Of a stretch of DNA of 64,000 bases, positions 56,501 to 64,000 are shown in pieces; the first letter of the stretch is position 1; each line of letters starts with the position of its first letter. The position numbers were made by a program, and so were the translations under genes. Where the stretch lies: contig NC_092225.1 in assembly GCF_036320965.1 (NCBI RefSeq), positions 79,236,113 through 79,300,112 on the forward strand. The letters are read 5' to 3'. The DNA is from Panulirus ornatus. Its lineage: Eukaryota > Arthropoda > Malacostraca > Decapoda > Palinuridae. Below the pieces are notes generated by a model that was not told where the DNA came from, made no database searches, and saw only the letters and a list, made by a program, of their open reading frames with translations.

Positions 56501-57660
56501 TCCCTGTATTTTGGGATATATAAAGGATGTTACATGGTTTGCCTCCATGTTGTTCTGGGGAGTTAGTATGCCCAGCTCTGCTGAACTTGGTCAAGCGCTT
56601 TTAGTTTCTTTACATTCTGTAGAGGAAGACCTTGTGTTATTTCTTTGTCTGGTAGTTATTCCCTACCTCTGTTTGGCTATGTCGGCAAGTGGGACAAGTT
56701 TCATTGCCCCTGATATGTGATGGTCTTCACAGTATATATTCAAGGAGCACCTATACTATAGTGATAATCTGCATAATTCTGGGAGGCAAAATATGTATCC
56801 TATAGCAGTATTTACCTTTCTTAAGCCAGTTCAAACATTTTCCAAGGTATTTTCCCCAGTATGATGTACCATTCTTGCCATACATACAAATTCCCTTTAC
56901 GCAGTCATTACAGTCTCTGTGTACCCCATGTATTTCTAGCTTTTTCACTGCATCACCTCAATCATATTCTGTAACTTTATGTGATAATTCCTGAGAGTTT
57001 CGTAGCTTCCACTCTCTTCCTCTCCCTCTCCTTCCATTCCTAAGTTAGTGTCTCTGTCTCCCTCTGTACTTGATGTTTCCTGAAGGCCTCCACTTTCTCA
57101 CACTCCTTCCATACCTCAGTCAGTGTCTCCATCTCATTCTACACTTGTGTCTGTGGTTAAAATGTCCAGGCCTCCAATCTTAATAGCAATTTCCAAAGAG
57201 GTCTCTCCCTCTTTATAGCTGTCTCAGATTCAAAGGACCCTATTAAATCACTCTCCATTACAACATTTCCCATTTCCGAGTCTTTGTGTGTGTGCATGAT
57301 GGAAGTGATATCCTGCAACTTTTTCCACAAGAAGTTGAATAAGGTTAGTGCTTTTGCAGACTTTTCCTTATCAGTCTCTGATTCTCATTAACTATCTCTA
57401 TATGCAATACAATGGAGAGTGTCTATAACACAAACACACACCATTTGCCTGTAAAGCATCCCTAACATGTTTTATTAAGTTACAGTTTATGTTTGCACAG
57501 TTGACATAACAGGTTTTCTTACAAGTTCGGGAAGCAATTTGTTGAGTACTGAAAGCATTCTTGCTTTCAGTACATATCTCAGTAATTTTTCTTGTATTTT
57601 TATGCTCCCCTGTTTTCACCTTGAAACCTTTTCCTTCTAAATGTTGAGTGGGAGACATAG
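53600..57660 (-). mobile_element. Decayed Jockey/CR1-like LINE, nearly full length, with zinc-finger N-terminus
   Basis: About 4 kb on the minus strand with blocks in the expected order despite many stops and shifts. A Cys-rich, PHD-like finger lies at 57398-57658 (CKKTCYVNCANINC, ALQANGVCLC). A charged linker is at about 57000-57390. A CCCH-like finger lies at 56751-56948 (CVKGICMYGKNG, CLNWLKKGKYC). The endonuclease is at 55833-56548 (NYNLYRCNRTRRACGEVGLY; then LDFIFTDIV and VSNTLYSDHNLTEVK). A linker spans about 55300-55830. The reverse transcriptase is at about 54130-55300 (CVDDTRMFENLCL; then NKFQLIWYGENNEIKNNTEY). C-terminal blocks are SRIDYCCVWTSPYKAGKI at about 54240 and LEDMAPNL-type and ENTLNICGLRFFNTL at about 54000-53830. 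The final part reads toward 53600. It is a dead copy, older than the RTE-like insertions. Confidence 0.75.
55189..55286. repeat. 49-bp tandem duplication inside the decayed LINE
   Basis: TGGGCAAGCTCTCAATGGTC at 55189 recurs as TGGGCACGCTCTCAATGGTC at 55238, with the following CTCTTGAAATC-AGCAT and AAGATGGAG parts also shared. A few differences separate the units, so it is not recent. Confidence 0.85.
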
Positions 57661-57776
57661 CAGGTCAATGTTGCCACTCTGGGGAGATTTCATGGTATTT
57701 ATATCATTACTATTACTATCATCATCACTAATATCATTATCATCATTATCTTGACTTTTCCCAATATGGCTAATTT
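57661..57776. repeat. ATC-rich microsatellite and unassigned sequence
   Basis: 57703-57752 is a degenerate run of ATCATTACT and ATCATC units. The remainder shows nothing recognisable. Confidence 0.6.
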
Positions 57777-59125
57777 GTACACTTGGGCACAGGAGTTTGC
57801 GAGAACATACCTAGTGTATCTATGTCAACTGAGCTGGTATACTGTATGGGGGAGGAGTAAAGATACGTGGAAGTAGTGACATGAGCTGTTAAGTAGATGG
57901 CCTCTAATAAAACAGTCAAATTGTTCTTACAGATAGATATGGTAGCATGTTTTGCATAATTGGTAACGATCAGGTGTGTAAAAACACCCATAAATGTTAA
58001 TGACTAATATTTTGTGGTGCTGCCAAGAACTGTTATTGGCAGACAGCTGCTATCATTCATCATGTAATAACTATATTAGATGCCACTTTATTAGCAAGAA
58101 TATACAGTGGAAGTCCACCCAGGATTCAGTATACCATACAGTTAAATACAAACACAGCAAGGGTGTCAAACAAGAACATGCAATATTTACAGGTAAATAG
58201 TTGTCTTTTAACCTCTAGACACTCGACGTCTCCTACCACCATTTCCGTCTTCCGAACGTTCCCTACTTCTTCCTCCCTAAACTTCTAAGTGCATTTCTAA
58301 ATCCCAATCGTCACAACTTAGACAATGCAGATCAACATAGGATATGAAATCATTCTCGAAAATGGGCAAACCTGTTCTCATTGTAATCTATCTGAAAACT
58401 TAAAACACTACCATTCATCCCATTCCTCCCCTCTCCCTCCCTCCCATCTTCTTTCAGCATCTCCTCAACCTTCCCTTCACCCCTGCAAAATACTCAAGGG
58501 TGGTAGAGATGGTGTTAACGTGACATATTCCACTGTGGTAACTGTATAACATTATTGTTGTAACATCAGTTTAAATCATATTATCTGAAAGTGATGCTAT
58601 GCTTTCCATCTGTAAGTATAGATATTTCTAATAACCATGACTCAGAGTTCACCAACTCGTATCTATTTCATTCTTTCCCTTTGGTCAATCATCAACCATT
58701 TGTGCAACATGAGAGGTTTACAGCTGTTGGATACAGTTGCTATGTTTATATCTAACTATATGGTATACAGAATCCAGCATGGACTTCCACAGTAGACACT
58801 TGCTAATAAAGTGCCATCTAACAAATATCATGTGTTGACTGACAGCTGCTGTACACAACAGCAGCTCTTAGCAACACCACAAAATATAATGTTCATCAAC
58901 ATTCTTGTGTGTTTTCTATATGCCTGATAATTATCAACTATACAAAACATACCACCAGACCTATATGCAAAAACAATCTGACTGTTTTATTAAAGGCCAC
59001 CTATTTAATAGGTCACTTTGCTCTACTATGTTCCACATGCCCTTGCTCCTCCCCCATACAGTGTTACCAGCTCAGATGACAAATATAAGAGTAATGTGCT
59101 TGTGAACTCCTGTGGCCAAGTGTAC
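57777..59125. mobile_element. Long inverted repeat (dead DNA transposon or foldback element)
   Basis: The left arm, 57777-58155, is the reverse complement of the right arm, 58740-59125, along its full length, at roughly 70-75 percent identity by eye. Matching anchors, left then right (reverse-complemented), include GTACACTTGG at the outer ends, GAGCTGGTA, CTGTATGGGGGAGGAG, TAATAAAACAGTCA, TATTTTGTGGTG, CACTTTATTAGCAAG and GTGGAAGTCCA. The spacer is about 584 bp and has no long frame and no transposase motif that I can see. Target duplications are not evident. The structure fits a long-TIR non-autonomous DNA transposon. Two copies of another repeat meeting head to head is the alternative. Confidence 0.72.
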
Positions 59126-59518
59126 ATCATCATTTATATTCAGTCCATTAAAGAACAAATCATATCCCTTTTTTTCAGCAACCAATTATTTTTTCATTCT
59201 CTTCTACTATTCAGTTTATCAATTTTCTTATCCTTTATATATCCCTCTCATATTTTCTCTCTAGTGACTCAACGATCTCTATCTTTTCCTTACTCCATTA
59301 TCAGCTTCCATTTCATTCTCCACTGCTTGTTTATTTACAGCCCTGGGCTGCTATATGCCCTCTCTCCCCTAACTAGTGACCCACAGGGGGTACAGGTTTA
59401 CTTACTCGGTACTATTTTTCACGTCATTTCTTTTCCCCCATATGAGGTAATCTAAAACAATTAATACATCATCCCTGTTTTCTTGATTGGGCATCATATT
59501 TTTCACAAGAAAAAAATA
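59126..59518. other. Unassigned low-copy sequence
   Basis: About 390 T/C-rich bases. The apparent open frame continuing from 59018 to 59455 is partly inside the inverted repeat arm and has no recognisable domain. Confidence 0.4.
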
Positions 59519-62500
59519 TATCTATTTTGCTTTGTCGCTGTCTCCCGCGTTAGCAAGGTAGCGAAGGAAACAGACGAAAGAATGGCCCAACCCACCCACA
59601 TGCACATGTATATACATACAGGTCCACACACTCAAATATACATACCTATACATCTCAACGTATACATATATATACATACAGACATATACATATATACACA
59701 TGTACATAATTCATAGTCTGCCTTTATTCATTTCCATCGCCACCCCACCACATATGAAATAACAACCCCCTCCCTCTCATGTGCACGAGGTAGCACTAGG
59801 AAAAGACAACAAAATCCACATTCGTTCACACTCAGTCTCTAGCTGTCATGTAATAATGCATCGAAACCACAGCTCCCTTTCTACATCCAAGCCCCACAGA
59901 ACTTTCTATGGTTTACCCGAGATGCTTCACATGCCCTGGTTTAATCCATTGACAGCAGGTCGACCCCGGTATACCACATCGTTCCAATTCACTATTCCTT
60001 GCACGCCTTTTACTCTCCTGCATGTTCGCCTTTCACACTCCTGCATGTTCAGGCCCCGATCACTCAAAATCTTTTTCACTCCATCTTTCCATCTCCAATT
60101 TGGTCTCCCACTTCACCTCATTCCCTCCACCTCTGACACATATATCCTCTTGGTCAATCTTTCCTCACTCATTCTCTCCATGTGACCAAACCATTTCAAA
60201 ACACCCTCTTCTGTTCTCTCAACCACACTCTTATTACCCATATCTCTCTTACCTTATCATTACTTACTCGATCAAACCACCTCACACCATATATTGTCCT
60301 TAAACATCTCATTTCCAGCACATCCACCCTCCTGCGCACAACTCTATACATAGCCCACACCTCGCAACTATACAACATTTTTGGAACCATTATTCCTTCA
60401 AACATGCCCATTTTTGCTTTCCGAGATAATCTTCTCGACTTCCACACATTCTTCAATGCTCCCAGAACTTTTGTCCACTCCCACACCCTATGATTCACTT
60501 CCGCTTCCATGGTTCCATTCGCTGCCAAATCCACTCCCGGATATCTAAAACACTTCACTTCCTCCAGTTTTGCTCCACTCAAACTTACCTCCCAATTGAC
60601 TTGTCCCTCAACCCCACTGTACCTAATAACCTTGCTGTTATTCACATTCACTATCAGCTTTCTTCTTTCACACACTTTACCAAACTCAGTCACCAGCTTC
60701 TGCAGTTTCTCACACGAATCAGCCACCAGCGCTGTATCATCAGCGAACTCTTCCCAAGCTCTATTATCCACAACAGACTGCATACTTGCCCCTCTTTCCA
60801 AAACTCTTGCATTCACCTCCCTAACAACCCCATCCATAAACAAATTAAACAACCATGGAGACATCACACACCCCTGCCGCAAACCTGTATTCAATGAGAA
60901 CCAATCACTTTCCTCTCTTCCTACATGTACACATGCCTTACGTCCTCGATAAAAACTTATCACTGCTTCTAGCAACTTACTTCCCACACCACATATTCTT
61001 AATACCTTCCACAGAGCATCTCTATCAACTCTATCATATGCCTTCTCCAGATCCATAAATGCTACATACAAATCCATTTGCTTTTCTAAGTATTTCTCAC
61101 ATACATTCTTCAAAGCAAACACCTGATCCACACATCCTCTACCACTTCTGAAACCACACTGCTCTTCCCCAGTCTGATGCTCTGTACATGCCTTCACCAT
61201 CTCAATCAATACCCTCCCGTATAATTTCCCAGGAATACTCAACAAACTTATACCTCTGAAATTTGAGCACTCACTTTTATCCCCTTTGCCTTTGTACAAT
61301 GGCACAATGCAAGCATTCCGCCAATCCTCAGGCACCTCACCATGAGTCATACATACATTGAATAACCTTACCAACCAGTCAACAATACAGTCACCCCCTT
61401 GTTTTAATAAATTCCCCTGCAATACCATCCAAATCCGTTGCCTTGCCAGCTTTCACCTTCCGCAAAGCTTTTACTATCTCTTCTCTGTTTACCAAACCAT
61501 TCTCCCTAAACCTCTCACTTTGCACACCACCTCGACCAAAACACCCTATATCTGCCACTCTATCATCAAACACATTCAACAAACCTTCAAAATACTCACT
61601 CCATCTCCTTCTCACATCACCACTACTTGTTATCACCTCCCCATTAGCCCCCTTCACTGAAGTTCCCATTTGTTCCCTTGTCTTACCTACTTTATTTACC
61701 GCCTTCCAGAACATCTTTTAATTCTCCCTAAAATTTAATGATACTCTCTCGCCCCAACTCTCATTTGTCCGCTTTTTCGCCTCTTGCACCTTTCTCTTGG
61801 CCTCCTACCTCTTTCTTTTATACATCTCCCACTCATTTGCATTTTTTCCCTGCAAAAATCGGCCAAATGCCTCTCTCTTCTCTTTCACTAATGATCTTAC
61901 TTCTTCATCCCACCACTCACTACCCTTTCTAATCTGCCCACCTCCCACGCTTCTCATGCCACAAGCATCTTTTGCGCAAGCCATTACTGCTTCCCTAAAT
62001 ACATCCCATTCCTCCCCCACTCCCCTTACCTCCTTTGTTCTCACCTTTTTTTCATTCTGTACTCAGTCTCTCCTGATACTTCCTCACACAAGTCTCCTTC
62101 CCAAGCTCACTTACTCTCACCACTCTTTTCACCCCAACATTTTCTCTTCTTTTCTGAAAACCTCTACAAATCTTCACTTTCGCCTCAAGATAATGATTAG
62201 ACATCCCTCCAGTTGCACCTCTAAACACATTAACATCCAAAAGTCTAACTTTTGCGCGCCTATCTCTCCTACTTACATACGTATGCTTATGTATATCTCT
62301 CTTTTTAAACCAGGTATTCCCAATCACCAGTTCTTATTCAGCACATAAATCTACAAGCTCTTCACCATTTCCATTTACAACACTGAACACCCCATGTACA
62401 CCAATTATTCCCTCAACTGCCACATTACTCACCTTTGCATTCAAATCATCCATCACTATAACCTGGTCTCGTGCATCAAAACTACTAACACACTGGCTCA

Positions 62501-62597
62501 GCTGCTCCCAAAACAATTGCCTCTCATGATCTTTCTTCTCATGCCCAGGTGCATATGCACCAATAATCAACCATCTTTCTCCATCCACTTTCAGTTC
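59519..62597 (-). mobile_element. RTE-like LINE copy 16 (subfamily B), long but decayed, cut by copy 17
   Basis: About 3.1 kb on the minus strand, from a TTTTGCTTTGTCG tail through the long B 3' UTR to the endonuclease segment WLIIGAYAPGHEKK. There the sequence breaks into the tail of copy 17 within CTTTCAGTT, so its own 5' part may lie beyond copy 17, outside the window. The protein is split into many frames (60196-61428, 61391-61714, 61805-62044, 62052-62327, and an endonuclease piece from 62334). The FADD region is damaged: several codons before it are deleted, giving WEEFADD. GDLNAK has become DDLNAK. The 3' coding end carries a 23-bp tandem duplication at 60004-60049. Confidence 0.87.
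60004..60049. repeat. 23-bp tandem duplication in LINE copy 16
   Basis: CGCCTTTTACTCTCCTGCAT (60004) is followed directly by CGCCTTTCACACTCCTGCAT (60027). Other copies have one unit. It alters the C-terminal coding end of copy 16. Confidence 0.88.
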
Positions 62598-64000
62598 TTT
62601 ATTTTTATTATTATTATTATTTTGCTTTGCCGCTGTCTCCCGCGTTAGCGAGGTAGTGCAAGGAAACAGACGAAAGAATGGCCCAACCCGCCCACATACA
62701 CGTGTATATACATACATGTCCACACATGCAAATATACATACCTATACATCTCAATGTACACATATATATACACACAGAGACATATACATATATACACATG
62801 TACATAATTCATACTGTCTGCCTTTATTTGTTCCCATCGCCACCTCGCCACACATGGAATAACAACCCCCTCCCCCCTCATGTGTGCGAGGTAGCGCTAG
62901 GAAAAGACACCAAAGGCCCCATTCATTCACACTCAGTCTCTAGCTGTCATGTAATAATGCACCGAAACCACAGCTCCCTTTCCACATCCAGGCCCCACAC
63001 AACTTTCCATGGTTTACCCCAGACGCTTCACATGCCCTGGTTCAATCCATTGACAGCACGTCGACCCCGGTATACCACATCGTTCCAGTTCACTCTATTC
63101 CTTGCACGCCTTTCACCCTCCTGCATGTTCAGGCCCCGATCACTCAAAATCTTTTTCACTCCATCTTTCCACCTCCAATATGGTCTCCCACTTCTCGTCA
63201 TTCCCTCCACCTCTGACACATATATTCTCTTGGTCAATCTTTCCTCACTCATTCTCTCCACGTGACCAAACCATTTGAAAACACCCTCTTCTGCTCTCTC
63301 AACCACACTATTTCCACACATCTCTCTTACCCTTACATTACTTACTCGATCAAACCACCTCACATCACACATTGTCCTCAAACATCTCATTTCCAGCACA
63401 TCCACCCTCCTGTGCACAACTCTATCCATAGCCCATGCCTCGCAACCATACAACATTGTTGGAACCACTATTCCTTCAAACATACCCATTTTTGCTTTCC
63501 GAGACAATGTTCGACTTCCAAACATTCTTCAAGGCTCCCAGAATTTTCGCCCCCTCCCCCACCCTATGATTCACTTCTTCCATGGTTCCATCCGCTGCCA
63601 GATCCACTCCCAGATATCTAAAACACTTTACTTCCTCCAGTTTTTCTCCATTCAAACTTACCTCCCAATTGACTTGACCCTCAACCCTACTGTACCTAAT
63701 AACCTTGCTCTTATTCACATTTACTCTTAACTTTCTTCTTTCACACATTTTACCAAACTCAGTCACCAGCTTCTGCAGTTTCTTACATGAATCAACCACC
63801 AGCACTGTATCATCAGCGAACAACTACTGACTCACTTCCCAAGCCCTCTCATCCACAACAGACTGCATACTTGCCCCTCTTTCCAAAATTCTTGCATTCA
63901 CCTCCCTAACAACCCCATCCATAAACAAATTAAACAACCATGGAGACATCACACACCCCTGTCGCAAACCTACATTCACTGAGAACCAATCACTTTCCTC
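62598..64000 (-). mobile_element. RTE-like LINE copy 17 (subfamily B), runs off the window
   Basis: Minus-strand copy beginning with a TTA/ATT-repeat tail at 62598-62630, inserted in copy 16. It has the long B 3' UTR with a second GCGAGGTAGCGC core at about 62886-62897. Coding fragments 63028-63525 (tail) and 63476-63823 (MFADDTVLVVDSCKKLQ) are out of phase: there is a small deletion in the GNKKSV region (GNSVVERAEEG) and another near 63513. It continues leftward in coding order beyond base 64000 with RQGCVMSPWLFN-type sequence at the edge. Confidence 0.88.

Overview
ORGANISM. This is eukaryotic, AT-rich, repeat-dominated DNA with no intact host gene that I can support. The types of non-LTR retrotransposon present, the (AT)n-tailed repeats and the overall texture suggest an arthropod, most likely a decapod crustacean. 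That is inference from repeat style; the species cannot be read from the sequence. LAYOUT. From base 1 to about 43.07 kb the backbone is one tandem satellite array. Its AT-rich monomer is about 280 bp (observed spacing about 240-305 bp), and about 23 kb remain, or 80-90 monomers. Each monomer carries several short dyads: CAGATTTTAATGAAAATCTG, AGTCAAATGACT and, in many, CAAGGCTATAGCCTTG. The array is cut into nine blocks by copies of one non-LTR (LINE) family whose protein joins an apurinic-type endonuclease to a reverse transcriptase and ends in a WFGHMERM...GRP-RWKD tail (RTE-like). I count 17 copies in the window, 13 on the minus and 4 on the plus strand, nearly all 5'-truncated. The best, at 4.29-7.29 kb, keeps a 929-codon open frame. 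Two short (AT)n-tailed, SINE-like 'type C' repeats (30.9 and 37.9 kb) share a 12-bp core with the LINE 3' UTR. From 26.9 to 33.7 kb LINE copies, a type C repeat and (AT)n tracts are nested into a hub. RIGHT PART. The satellite ends at about 43.07 kb inside a LINE copy. After an insertion flanked by an exact 302-bp duplication, low-copy sequence begins at about 45.84 kb. This part (45.8-59.5 kb) holds unidentified sequence with weak RING- and Tudor-like traces, three decayed LINEs of Jockey/CR1-like type (48.5-49.8, 50.0-53.6 and 53.6-57.7 kb, all minus strand), and a long inverted repeat at 57.78-59.13 kb that looks like a dead DNA transposon or foldback element. The last 4.5 kb are two more, older RTE-like copies, the second running off the window. 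HOW IT FITS TOGETHER. The RTE-like family has at least two stages. 'B' copies (4, 5, 10, 16, 17) have a 3' UTR about 250 bp longer, and the longer ones have many frameshifts. 'A' copies have the short 3' UTR and mostly open frames. Copies 9 and 14 are intermediate. Satellite, LINE copies and (AT)n tails form a layered record: target-site duplications of 4-12 bp, and one of 302 bp, let several empty sites be reconstructed. The most unusual signals are the 302-bp perfect duplication, the shared 12-bp core in three repeat contexts, the symmetric growth of the satellite palindrome and the use of (AT)n tails as landing sites.
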